A stretch of 64,000 bases of DNA from CAYJAZ01 sp964368455 (GTDB lineage: Bacteria; Desulfobacterota; Desulfovibrionia; Desulfovibrionales; Desulfovibrionaceae): assembly GCA_964368455.1 (NCBI GenBank), contig CAYJAZ010000001.1, positions 62,001 to 126,000 of the forward strand. The letters run 5' to 3'. The notes beneath the pieces are model-generated. The model searched no databases. It saw nothing but the letters and a program-made list of their open reading frames with translations, and was not told the DNA's origin. Position numbers and translations under genes: made by a program. This document shows, one piece after another, positions 9,520 through 17,807 of the stretch; within the stretch, counting starts at the first letter, position 1; every line of letters begins with the position of its first letter.

Positions 9520-10242
9520 TTAAAGTCCCAAGTATGCAGATTTTACCCTGCTATCTCTAAGTAACTCTCTGCCTCTTCCTTCTAGTGTGACAGAACCTGT
9601 TTCTAATATATAAGCATAATCAGCAATAGTAAGAGCGGCAGATGCATTTTGTTCAACTAATAGAATAGTTGTTCCATTTTCGTTTATTTTTTGAATAATA
9701 TTAAATATTTCACGCACTAAAAGAGGAGCAAGTCCTAAGGAGGGTTCGTCCAAAATAAGCAATTCTGGCTTTGAAATCAATGCTCTTGCAAGTGCGAGCA
9801 TTTGCTGTTCACCGCCTGAAAGAGTTTCCCCTTTTTGCCATGTTCTTTCTTTTAATCTTGGAAAAAGACTATATAATCTTTTTTTATCTTTTTCTATATT
9901 TTTAGTATCATCTCTAGAAAATGCTCCAAGCATAATGTTTTCTTCAACTGTTAATCCAGGAAGAATCCTTCTGCCTTCAGGCACTAATGCAATACCATAA
10001 TTAACCATTTGCTCACAGGGCACATCTAAAAGTTCTATTTTGGTTATACTTTCTTCAGAAATATATAATATAGAACCAGTAACTTGTTTATTTAAGCCCA
10101 TAATCGAACGTATTACAGAAGATTTTCCTGCACCATTTGCCCCTAGTAATGTTACTATAGATGATTGTCTAATCTTTATATTCACATCTTTAACAGCGTG
10201 AACTTTATCATAAAATACGTTCAGATTATTTATTTCGAGCAT
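9520..10242 (-). CDS. livF: branched-chain amino acid ABC transporter ATPase, LivF type
   Basis: An ABC ATPase of 240 residues. Walker A is GANGAGKSS (about 34-42), the signature is LSGGEQQMLALARAL (about 140-154), Walker B is LLILDEPSLGLAPLL, and the switch His is replaced by VEQN, as is normal for LivF. The LivF-typical features LPGLTVEENI and the short 240-residue length favour LivF over LivG. No other liv gene is in the window, so this copy is separated from its permease and binding-protein genes. It lies between lpxA and dut on the same strand. Substrate specificity cannot be read from the ATPase alone. Confidence 0.88.
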   Translation of the reverse strand: MLEINNLNVFYDKVHAVKDVNIKIRQSSIVTLLGANGAGKSSVIRSIMGLNKQVTGSILYISEESITKIELLDVPCEQMVNYGIALVPEGRRILPGLTVEENIMLGAFSRDDTKNIEKDKKRLYSLFPRLKERTWQKGETLSGGEQQMLALARALISKPELLILDEPSLGLAPLLVREIFNIIQKINENGTTILLVEQNASAALTIADYAYILETGSVTLEGRGRELLRDSRVKSAYLGL

Positions 10243-10278
10243 TTCTTGCCTCTTTATTATTTTAGCAAGTATTTATAA

Positions 10279-11070
10279 TTATTTATCATTTCTACCAGAA
10301 AGAATACCTCTTTGAGCTGTTCTTATAAATTCAACAAAGAATTTAATTTCTTCAAAATCGTATTTTTCTTCTAATTCTTTTAATGCTTCTTGACGTGGAG
10401 TTGTTGAAGCCCATATCAATTTGTAGGCATATTTTATTGCAGAAATAAGTTCACTACTCGCTTTCATTCTGCGAAGACCAACTAAATTTGGAGATTGAAC
10501 ACTTCCTCTACAACCATCTGATGCCAACATAAAAGGAGGTAAATCTTGCGGAATACCAGTCATACCGCCAACAAATGAAAATTTTCCTATACGAGAAAAT
10601 TGATGAACAGCAGACAAGCCACCAATAATAGCATAATCTTGCACTTCAACATGCCCTGCTAAAGTTGCTCCATTAGACATAACTATATCAGAAGCTATTT
10701 TACAATCATGTGCTATATGAGTATATGCCATAAAAAGGTTATTATTTCCTATACTTGTTATACTATTGTCTTGCACGGTACCTCTATGTATTGTGCAAAA
10801 CTCTCTAAATGTATTATTATTTCCTATAACAAGTGAAGTTTCTTCGCCTGCAAATTTCAAATCTTGTGGGTCACCACCAACACAAGCATATGAATGTATA
10901 ATATTATTTTCACCTAATGTGGTGAATTTTTTAACACTAGCAAATTGGCCAATCTTTGTTCCTGCACCAATTTTAACATTATCTTCTATACATGCACAAT
11001 GTCCAATTTCTACATTGTCAGCAATTTCTACATTTTCACCTATAAAAGCTGTTGGGTGAATTTTTTGCAT
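10279..11070 (-). CDS. lpxA: acyl-ACP--UDP-N-acetylglucosamine O-acyltransferase
   Basis: First step of lipid A synthesis: transfer of a 3-hydroxyacyl chain to UDP-GlcNAc. The 263 residues show left-handed beta-helix hexapeptide repeats from residue 2 (IHPTAFIGENVEIADNVEIG). Catalytic-His and substrate segments are NNLFMAYTHIAHDC and HQFSRIGKFSFVGG. The C-terminal helical domain has NLVGLRRM. ATG at 11070 is preceded by AAAGGAA. It is third in the lpxD-fabZ-lpxA run, but a 113-base spacer with a family-C hairpin element separates it from fabZ. Confidence 0.96.
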   Translation of the reverse strand: MQKIHPTAFIGENVEIADNVEIGHCACIEDNVKIGAGTKIGQFASVKKFTTLGENNIIHSYACVGGDPQDLKFAGEETSLVIGNNNTFREFCTIHRGTVQDNSITSIGNNNLFMAYTHIAHDCKIASDIVMSNGATLAGHVEVQDYAIIGGLSAVHQFSRIGKFSFVGGMTGIPQDLPPFMLASDGCRGSVQSPNLVGLRRMKASSELISAIKYAYKLIWASTTPRQEALKELEEKYDFEEIKFFVEFIRTAQRGILSGRNDK

Positions 11071-11104
11071 TTTTATTCCTTTAAAATTTATTTTAGACTC
11101 GAAT

Positions 11105-11170
11105 TATATAGATTTTGGACTAAAAGTCACAAAATCCTCGCTCATGAAAAAAATGGTTTTCACTTTGCTC
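11105..11170 (-). repeat. family C two-hairpin element between fabZ and lpxA
   Basis: Read on the minus strand just past the fabZ stop. Hairpin 1 has arms TGAAAA/TTTTCA around a 6-base loop. Then comes GAGCGAGG. Hairpin 2 has outer arms GATTTTG/CAAAATC, one bulged T, inner arms GACT/AGTC and a 3-base loop. The architecture (6-base loop, GCGAGG linker, bulged T) is the same as in the copies near 18.8, 30.9, 49.0 and 62.35 kb, while the variable arm sequences differ. Confidence 0.75.
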
Positions 11171-11183
11171 ATTAAATACATTA

Positions 11184-11663
11184 TTAATCTTTATCTACCA
11201 TAGCCGCTGTTAAGTCTGCTTCGACAACAAGTTGGCCATCAACATAAGCCTTTGCTTGCATCTTCCAAAGAGCTAATTTATTACGTGGATTTTCACAAAC
11301 AATTTCTAACTTATCACCAGGGCCTACTTGTTTACGGAATTTAACATTATTGATTCCAGAAAAAACAAAAAGTTTTTTAGATAAATCTACATCTGCTGGT
11401 TGAGATTTTAAAGCTAAGATTATACATACTTGTGCCATAGCTTCAATCATCAAAACACCTGGCATTACAGGTTGATTTGGAAAATGACCTTGGAAAAAAG
11501 ATTCATTAGCTGTTATATTTTTATATGCCCTAATGCTTTTTGTAGGTATAAGTTCAACAACTCTATCCACTAATAAAAATGGATAACGATGTGGAATCAA
11601 TTCCATTATTTCTAAAATGTTTAATGGTGCAATGTTTTCCATTAATTCTGTAGTATCTGTCAT
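11184..11663 (-). CDS. fabZ: 3-hydroxyacyl-[acyl-carrier-protein] dehydratase
   Basis: Dehydrates 3-hydroxyacyl-ACP in fatty acid elongation and competes with LpxA/LpxD for hydroxyacyl chains. The 159-residue hotdog protein has the catalytic His in GHFPNQPVMPGVLMIEAMAQ (with the partner Glu in IEAMAQ) and the substrate tunnel motif PHRYPFLLVDRV. ATG at 11663 lies six bases after the lpxD stop, so the two are translationally close. Placement between lpxD and lpxA is the classical lipid A cluster order. Confidence 0.96.
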   Translation of the reverse strand: MTDTTELMENIAPLNILEIMELIPHRYPFLLVDRVVELIPTKSIRAYKNITANESFFQGHFPNQPVMPGVLMIEAMAQVCIILALKSQPADVDLSKKLFVFSGINNVKFRKQVGPGDKLEIVCENPRNKLALWKMQAKAYVDGQLVVEADLTAAMVDKD

Positions 11664-11669
11664 TTTAAA

Positions 11670-12686
11670 CTACTCCTTGTCTTCGTCTAATTTTAATTCT
11701 TGTTCTATACGTTTTAATCTCTTAAATACTTCAGGATATTTTGGCATTAAGGATAAAATCTTCATAAAGTTTTTATAATTAGTTGCTGGCACACCACCAA
11801 CAATTGCATTATCTTCAATATCTTGCGCTACGCCACTTTTTGCAGCAATAGTAACATTAGAACCAATGTTTAAATGGCCTGCAATTCCAACTTGTGCAGC
11901 AATTGTTGAGTCATTTCCGATCTTTGTTGAACCAGCAACACCAGTCAATGCAACTATAAAAGTTCTATCACCAACAATAACATTATGTCCTAATTGAACA
12001 AGATTATCTAAACAAGTTGCCGTTCCAACTTCTGTTTTATTCAAAGCTGCTCTGTCTACACAAGAATTAGCTCCAATTTCAACCTTGTCTTTCAAAATAA
12101 CATTGCCTATTTGTGGAATCTTTATAACTTCATTTTCTAGTCTAATAAATCCAAAACCTTCAGCACCAATAACAGCACCAGGTTGTAAACAACATTCATC
12201 ACCTAAAATAGAATCAGACATAACAACAGAATTTGGATATAAAATACAATCATTTCCTATAAGTGCATTTTCGCCAATGTAAACATTTGAAAATAAAGTA
12301 GTATTATCACCAATAACTGCATTTGCACCAACTGTAACAAAAGGATAAATAGTACAATCATGTCCAATCTTAGCACTTTCATGAATATAAGCTTGATCAC
12401 TTATGCCTTTATAAAAACCTTGTTTTTTAGCAAATATAAAAATACAACGTGCAAACATTTCATAAGGATGATCAGTTATTATAGCTGACTTTACTCTATC
12501 TGCATATGTTTCTTTTAAAATTAAAACACCTGCATTTGTCTTTGCAATATCTTTTACATATTTTGGATTTGACACAAATGAAATTTCACTTTCACTTGCC
12601 ATTTCTAATGTGTTAACTCCTGTTATTTCAATGTCTTCACCAGTAAAAGGACAATTGAGCATCTTTGCTATTTCTGATAATTTCAT
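11670..12686 (-). CDS. lpxD: UDP-3-O-(3-hydroxyacyl)glucosamine N-acyltransferase
   Basis: Third step of lipid A synthesis: N-acylation of UDP-3-O-acyl-glucosamine. The 338 residues have an N-terminal uridine-binding domain (about 1-100, with SFVSNPKYV). Left-handed beta-helix repeats follow (IHESAKIGHDCTIYPFVTVG onward), with NSCVDRAALNKTEVG and the catalytic-His segment NLVQLGHNVIVG. A C-terminal helix follows. ATG at 12686 opens the minus-strand run lpxD-fabZ-lpxA-livF-dut. Its promoter should lie in the AT-rich 390-base interval upstream, but no clear minus-strand hexamers stand out. Confidence 0.95.
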   Translation of the reverse strand: MKLSEIAKMLNCPFTGEDIEITGVNTLEMASESEISFVSNPKYVKDIAKTNAGVLILKETYADRVKSAIITDHPYEMFARCIFIFAKKQGFYKGISDQAYIHESAKIGHDCTIYPFVTVGANAVIGDNTTLFSNVYIGENALIGNDCILYPNSVVMSDSILGDECCLQPGAVIGAEGFGFIRLENEVIKIPQIGNVILKDKVEIGANSCVDRAALNKTEVGTATCLDNLVQLGHNVIVGDRTFIVALTGVAGSTKIGNDSTIAAQVGIAGHLNIGSNVTIAAKSGVAQDIEDNAIVGGVPATNYKNFMKILSLMPKYPEVFKRLKRIEQELKLDEDKE

Positions 12687-13075
12687 ATTTTAGTCCAACT
12701 TTGAATTTTTTATACTTCATCTATCTTAGGAATGAAGCATTTTTTCACCTCAAAATATTAACATGTTGAAATAAATAATGCAAGTTTTCCTTATGCTCAT
12801 TTTGACAAAGAAGTGGCAAATATGGCATTTATGTGACAATAACTCATCTAAGTGTTTTATTTTATTGATATTTTACAAAAATTTATATTAAGTATTATTG
12901 AATTATTATCAATATTTTTGATAAATATTTAATTTTTGTCTTATATTTATGAAAAATTTTTATAAATCCACCTTAAAAAGCTTGACAAGTAATTAAATTA
13001 TGGCTATTTATTTTTCAAGAGCAATATATTGTTTGGTTGCTCAATTTATTTTTTTATCTCAATAAAGGAGAAAGT
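12687..13075 (+). promoter_or_regulatory. AT-rich divergent intergenic region with sigma-70 promoter
   Basis: TTGACA at 12982-12987, a 17-base spacer and TATTTA at 13005-13010 form a good plus-strand promoter for the small membrane protein that starts at 13076. An AAAGGAG ribosome-binding site precedes that ATG. The remainder is AT-rich and divergent between lpxD and the small gene. No other feature is supported. Confidence 0.7.
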
Positions 13076-13297
13076 ATGCATCACTTATTTTTAGTGCTTT
13101 TACAAAAAAGACAATTTGTTTATGTTTTATGTGCTATAATTTTTACATTAGCAACTTTAGCTGTAAGTTTTCAACCTTATTTTGCTGAAGTATATTCAAA
13201 AAGACATGCAATAGCTATCATGGTTTTGACTGTTCTTTTGGGAATTTCTTATACTGGATTTATCAAACATTACGCGCCTCATAAGAAGTTACATTAA
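13076..13297 (+). CDS. small membrane protein, two transmembrane segments
   Basis: A 73-residue protein beginning MHHLFLVLLQKRQ. The start is chosen because AAAGGAGAAAGT precedes this ATG. An upstream in-frame TTG at 13037 has no such site. Two hydrophobic segments are visible, about residues 14-30 and 44-60, with a basic tail (KHYAPHKKLH). It has its own promoter and a strong terminator, so it is a one-gene unit. I do not recognise the family; function unknown. Confidence 0.7.
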   Translation: MHHLFLVLLQKRQFVYVLCAIIFTLATLAVSFQPYFAEVYSKRHAIAIMVLTVLLGISYTGFIKHYAPHKKLH

Positions 13298-13324
13298 AAT
13301 CTAATTTAAAATAAAATCCATTAT

Positions 13325-13355
13325 AAGAGTATTATAAAAAATAATACTCTTTTTT
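13325..13355 (+). terminator. intrinsic terminator after the small membrane protein
   Basis: Ten-base stem AAGAGTATTA/TAATACTCTT with a 7-base loop, followed by a T run. Confidence 0.85.
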
Positions 13356-13477
13356 ATTTAAAATGCTTTTTAAGAAAAATTATATATATAAAACACTTAC
13401 TTATTTTGCATTATTTGACAAATTTCCTATATATGTTAATTTATTAAATACAAAAATTAATACTATAAGGTTTTTTT

Positions 13478-14497
13478 ATGGCTATACTCGATGCTTCTTG
13501 TGTTACTGCTATCATTACTACTTATAATGATTATATTAAAACATTAGCCTGTCTTGAAAAAGTTATACAGCAAGAAGATATTCCGCACAGAATTATCATC
13601 GTTGATAATGGATCGGAAAATTCTTATGTTGATAACCTTCTTTTTGAATGGAAGGAAATTGTAAAAAAATTTAACACTGAAAATGAAAAACAATTAGAAG
13701 AACCTATCGAACTTTTTTCTATAGAACGTTCTTTAGCAAAATCTATATTATTGCGTCTTCCAAAAAATGAAGGCTATGCAATAGCTATAAATTCTGCCAT
13801 TAAAATAGGACTTTATGATAAAGAATGTTGTGCTTTTTGGTTTTTACACAATGACATTTTAGCAGAAAGTTATGCTTTATCTGCTTTAATGCAACATACA
13901 TCAGAAGAAAAAAATTCTGAAATAGAAGAATTTCATATTATTGGCTCAACCTTTCTCACCGAAGATCCACTTATTTTAGAATGTGCTGCAGGCGGAAAAT
14001 TTTCTTCTTTCACTGGAAAAATATCATTTTCAGATGAAAATATTTCACGTTATTCACTTTCTTCAAGAGAAAAATTAATTAAAGAAATAAACTTTATCTA
14101 TGGTGCATCTTTATTAGTGAAAAGAGAAGTTTTTGAAAAAGTAGGCCTTTTTTCAGAAAAATTTTTCCAATATTACGAAGATATAGATTTTTCTTTAAAA
14201 GCAATAAATGCCGGCTTCAAATTAAATTGGGCTCCTGGTGCTCTTGTTATGCATAAAAAAGAAAATTCAGATAGAATAGCACCTGTTCGTTTTATTAATC
14301 AAATAGATAAAAGTGAGATGTCTTTAGAATATTATCACATAAAAAGTAGATTTTATTTAATTAAGAAATTACGTCCAAGATCTTATTATCTATCATTAAG
14401 TATTTTATTCTTTCCTCTTTTACTAAATACATTAAGAGGAAGAAAAACAAAGGCAATAAATAGTATAAAAGCAGCCTTTGATGGCTTTAACTCATAA
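13478..14497 (+). CDS. family 2 glycosyltransferase
   Basis: A GT-A fold transferase of 339 residues, rhamnosyltransferase-like. The N-terminal nucleotide-binding segment is VTAIITTYNDY (about 9-19) with VDNGSE at about 46-51. A DXD-type position is in FLHNDIL, and the acceptor-side motif is YYEDIDFSLKAINAGF with W in LNWAPG. The C-terminus has a hydrophobic stretch (YLSLSILFFPLLLNTL) that may associate with the membrane. ATG at 13478 has only a weak AAGG upstream. The nitroreductase gene follows nine bases after its stop. Donor and acceptor sugars cannot be inferred; envelope or LPS glycan is likely. Confidence 0.85.
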   Translation: MAILDASCVTAIITTYNDYIKTLACLEKVIQQEDIPHRIIIVDNGSENSYVDNLLFEWKEIVKKFNTENEKQLEEPIELFSIERSLAKSILLRLPKNEGYAIAINSAIKIGLYDKECCAFWFLHNDILAESYALSALMQHTSEEKNSEIEEFHIIGSTFLTEDPLILECAAGGKFSSFTGKISFSDENISRYSLSSREKLIKEINFIYGASLLVKREVFEKVGLFSEKFFQYYEDIDFSLKAINAGFKLNWAPGALVMHKKENSDRIAPVRFINQIDKSEMSLEYYHIKSRFYLIKKLRPRSYYLSLSILFFPLLLNTLRGRKTKAINSIKAAFDGFNS

Positions 14498-14506
14498 GGA
14501 GAAAAT

Positions 14507-15016
14507 ATGGATGTTTTAGAAGCTCTTTTCACAAGAAGAAGTATAAGAAAATTTAAAGAAAAAGAAGTGAGTCAGGAAAATATAGATTTGTTACTCAAAG
14601 CAGCTATGTACGCTCCAAGTGCTGGCAATGCTCAACCATGGGAATTTATAGTCGTTACAAGTCAAAAAGGCAGAGATTTTATTTCTACAACACATCCATA
14701 TGTTGGAATGGCAAAACAAGCTCCATTAACTATCATAGTTTGTGCAAATCTTAAAAAAGAAAAATATCCTGGCTTTTGGCAACAAGATTGTTCAGCTGCA
14801 ATTCAAAATATTCTTCTTGCTGCACATGCTTTAGGTCTTGGTTCAGTTTGGACAGGCATTTATCCAATAGAAGATAGAGTTAAGCTTATTTCAGACTATT
14901 TCAATATTCCTGAAAATATTATTCCTTTAGGTGCTCTTGTAATTGGTTATGCAGATCAACAACCTTCGCAAGCACAAAGATATAATACAGCATGTATTCA
15001 TTATGAAAAATTCTAA
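14507..15016 (+). CDS. nitroreductase family FMN oxidoreductase
   Basis: A 169-residue flavoprotein of the short nitroreductase type. The N-terminus has LFTRRSIRKFKEKEV (FMN phosphate Arg/Ser). AMYAPSAGNAQPWEF and QDCSAAIQNILLAAHALGLGSVWTG are the usual FMN and dimer motifs. The C-terminal region has PLGALVIGYAD. ATG at 14507 follows AAGGAGAA. It is probably co-transcribed with the preceding glycosyltransferase, nine bases apart. The natural substrate is unknown. Confidence 0.9.
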   Translation: MDVLEALFTRRSIRKFKEKEVSQENIDLLLKAAMYAPSAGNAQPWEFIVVTSQKGRDFISTTHPYVGMAKQAPLTIIVCANLKKEKYPGFWQQDCSAAIQNILLAAHALGLGSVWTGIYPIEDRVKLISDYFNIPENIIPLGALVIGYADQQPSQAQRYNTACIHYEKF

Positions 15017-15070
15017 AATTTTATATACTTAGAATAGTTATGAACAAAAAAAATATTATTTATTCAAACT

Positions 15071-15236
15071 TTATGCACATTAAAGAACAAATATATAAAT
15101 TAAAGAACAATGAAAAAATTTTTCTTCTTTAGTTTCAATATCTTTGTTCTTTTTCGACTAAATAGTTCTTGCTTTGTAAATAATTTTTTTATATAATTTC
15201 CCATACTTTGCACACTTAGTGACAAAGTTACACACA
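15071..15236 (+). other. possible DnaA-box-like sites upstream of dnaN
   Basis: TTATGCACA at 15071-15079 differs by one base from the TTATCCACA box. TTACACACA at 15228-15236 differs by two. The 249-base interval is AT-rich. Two weak matches are not enough to call an origin. Confidence 0.25.
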
Positions 15237-15265
15237 CATTAAAACAACAACAGGATATTAAAAAT

Positions 15266-16411
15266 ATGTTAATTACTTTTAATAAAAAAGACATAGCTGA
15301 AGGATTGAGTAAAGCTATAGGTATTGTACCTTTAAAATCTGGTTCATCTTATCTACGTTCTTTATGGATTGAAGCTAAAGAAGAATCTTTAAAAATTATG
15401 GTTACTGATTCAACCACAGAATTCACAGGCACTTATAAAGCTAGTGTACAAAATCCTGGAAATGTTGGTGTTAATGCAAAAGCTTTTGTTGAACTTATTA
15501 AAAAACTTCCTGATGGAAACATCACATTAAAATACGATGAAGAAAGTCGTATTCTACATGTAGAACAAGGAAGACGTTCTTATAAATTACCTACAGCTGA
15601 TTCAACTTGGTTTAAGCCTCTTGATGAATTTCCTGAAGAAAATGCAATACTTTGGTCTGGCGACTTTTTCCAAGAAGTTATCGATAAAACATATTTCTGT
15701 ATCTCTGATGATGAATCAAACGAACAATTAGCGTGTTTTTATATGTCAAAAACTGCTGAAAATTCAATTGATTGTTGTGGTTTAAATGGCCATCAATTAG
15801 CTGTTATTTCTTTTACAAATGATGAATTGGCTCATTTATTACCTGAAAAAGGTCTTTTATTACTCAAAAAATACACAGCTGAATTACGCAAATGGTTAAA
15901 TTCTCAAGAAATTTATATTAATATTACAGAAAATAAACTTTTCTTAAAAGACGTAAATAATATTGAAACACTTTCTTTTGTGCGTTCTGATTATGATTTC
16001 CCTAATCATCAAGCTTTCTTAGATAGATTAAAATCAGGCGATCTTTCTTTGCTTACTCTTAATAGAAAAGAAATTTTAGATGCTTTAGAGCGTATACAAA
16101 TTTTTAATAGTGAAGCTGAAAAATGCACTTATTTTACACTTGCAGAAAATGATCTTCAACTTTCTTCACAAGGACAAGAAACAGGTTCAGCTAAAGAGCA
16201 TTTAGATGTTGAATATTCAGGAACTATTTCTTCTATTGCATTCCCAACTCGTTCTTTAATTGAAATTTTAAATCATTACACTTCAGAAAAAGTGACTTTC
16301 ACTTTCACAGGAACTGAAACTCCTTGTGGCGTTTCTGGCGAGCAAGATTTAGATTATACTGTAATTATCATGCCAATGAAGATTAATTCTATAAACGTTT
16401 ACGATGAATAA
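15266..16411 (+). CDS. dnaN: DNA polymerase III beta subunit (sliding clamp)
   Basis: The ring-shaped clamp that tethers DNA polymerase III to DNA. The 381 residues match the three-domain beta clamp fold, from the N-terminal MLITFNKKDIAEGLSKAIGIVPLK to the C-terminal YTVIIMPMKI, which holds the conserved MPM-type end forming part of the partner pocket. DCCGLNGHQLAVISF is the domain-2 TDGHRLA equivalent. ATG at 15266 follows CAGGATATT. The usual neighbours dnaA, recF and gyrB are absent; AICAR transformylase follows 23 bases later. Confidence 0.92.
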   Translation: MLITFNKKDIAEGLSKAIGIVPLKSGSSYLRSLWIEAKEESLKIMVTDSTTEFTGTYKASVQNPGNVGVNAKAFVELIKKLPDGNITLKYDEESRILHVEQGRRSYKLPTADSTWFKPLDEFPEENAILWSGDFFQEVIDKTYFCISDDESNEQLACFYMSKTAENSIDCCGLNGHQLAVISFTNDELAHLLPEKGLLLLKKYTAELRKWLNSQEIYINITENKLFLKDVNNIETLSFVRSDYDFPNHQAFLDRLKSGDLSLLTLNRKEILDALERIQIFNSEAEKCTYFTLAENDLQLSSQGQETGSAKEHLDVEYSGTISSIAFPTRSLIEILNHYTSEKVTFTFTGTETPCGVSGEQDLDYTVIIMPMKINSINVYDE

Positions 16412-16434
16412 AAAAATAAAAGGTAATATTAAAA

Positions 16435-17712
16435 ATGTCAGACATTAAAAAAATGTATTCTAAAATTGTACAAGACGACTTTCCACAAGAATTAACAATT
16501 CAATTTGGTGAAACAAAATTAAAATACAAGAAAAGAACTTGGAATATAGACGAAGAAGAACGTGGTTTGAGATATGGCGAAAATCCAGATCAACCTGCTG
16601 CTTTATTTGAATGTATTGAAGGTTCTATAGTTATAGATGGAAAGGAATATAGAAAACCAAATACAGGCATTATTTCCTCACTTTCTGTTGAACAAATGTT
16701 ACAAGCTGGTAAACATCCGGGAAAAACAAATTTAACTGATGTTGATAATGGTATTAATATATTACAATATTTAACAGCAAAATCTGCTGCTGTTATCTTA
16801 AAACATAATAATCCATCTGGTGCTGCTTGGTCTGATGTTTCTTTATTTGATGCTTTGAATAAAGCATATTATTGCGATAGAATAGCTGCTTTTGGCGGTG
16901 CTGTTGTTGTGAATAGAAATTTAGATAAAGAAAGTGCTGAATTTTTAGCAAGTTCTTATTTTGAAGTTATTGCTGCACCTGCTTTTGACGAGGGTGTTTT
17001 AGAAATTCTTGCAAAAAGAAAGAATTTACGCATTTTAAAATTAGAACAATTAGCTGAATTAGATAAATATTGTGGTATTCCTTTCTTAGATATTAAATCA
17101 CTTACTGACGGCGGTTTAGTTTTACAGCAATCTTTTGTGAATAGAATTCGTTCTGTTGAAGATTTTGTAGCAGCAAGCGGATCAACAAAAGAAGGCAATG
17201 AAGCAATTGCAAGAAAACCAAGTAAGCAAGAAGCAGAAGATTTACTCTTTGCATGGGCTGTTGAAGCTGGTGTTACATCAAATTCAGTAATATTTGCACG
17301 AAATGGTGCAACTGTTGCTATAGGCACAGGTGAGCAAGATAGAGTTGGCTGTGTAGAATTAGCAATACACAAAGCTTATACAAAATTTGCTGACACAATT
17401 TGTTTTGATAGATACAATATTTCTTTATACGAATTACAATTAAAAGCCTTACATTCAGAAGAATGGGCTCAAAATCTCAATAAAATTAACGAAGAAACAA
17501 GAGAAGCAAGAGGTGGATTACCAAATTCAGTTATGGTTTCTGACGGCTTCTTCCCATTTAGAGATGGTGTTGATACTGCTTTAGCACAAGGTGTTGTTGC
17601 TATAGCTCAGCCAGGCGGTTCTGTACGTGATTTTGAAGTTATTCAAGCATGTAATGAAGCAAAACCTCAATGTGCTATGGTATTTACAGCACAACGTTCT
17701 TTTAAACATTAA
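16435..17712 (+). CDS. purH: AICAR transformylase, stand-alone PurH C-terminal domain
   Basis: Formylates AICAR to FAICAR with 10-formyl-THF, the second-last step of IMP synthesis. The 425 residues correspond only to the transformylase domain of bifunctional PurH. Motifs are RYGENPDQPAAL (near 52), KHNNPSGAA (the catalytic Lys-His pair), AFGGAVVVNR, RIGVG-like AIGTGEQDRVG, and the C-terminal DGFFPFRDGVD and AIAQPGGSVRD. The N-terminal IMP cyclohydrolase (MGS-like) domain is missing. A separate cyclohydrolase is therefore expected elsewhere, as known in Desulfovibrio relatives. ATG at 16435 is 23 bases downstream of dnaN. Confidence 0.9.
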   Translation: MSDIKKMYSKIVQDDFPQELTIQFGETKLKYKKRTWNIDEEERGLRYGENPDQPAALFECIEGSIVIDGKEYRKPNTGIISSLSVEQMLQAGKHPGKTNLTDVDNGINILQYLTAKSAAVILKHNNPSGAAWSDVSLFDALNKAYYCDRIAAFGGAVVVNRNLDKESAEFLASSYFEVIAAPAFDEGVLEILAKRKNLRILKLEQLAELDKYCGIPFLDIKSLTDGGLVLQQSFVNRIRSVEDFVAASGSTKEGNEAIARKPSKQEAEDLLFAWAVEAGVTSNSVIFARNGATVAIGTGEQDRVGCVELAIHKAYTKFADTICFDRYNISLYELQLKALHSEEWAQNLNKINEETREARGGLPNSVMVSDGFFPFRDGVDTALAQGVVAIAQPGGSVRDFEVIQACNEAKPQCAMVFTAQRSFKH

Positions 17713-17807
17713 TTTCTATAAATAATTCTTTGCATTTTATTCTTTAATCGAGTATAAAAAATATAGATACTTTTATGCAAAATAGAATGCAATTCTAAGG
17801 AGAATAT

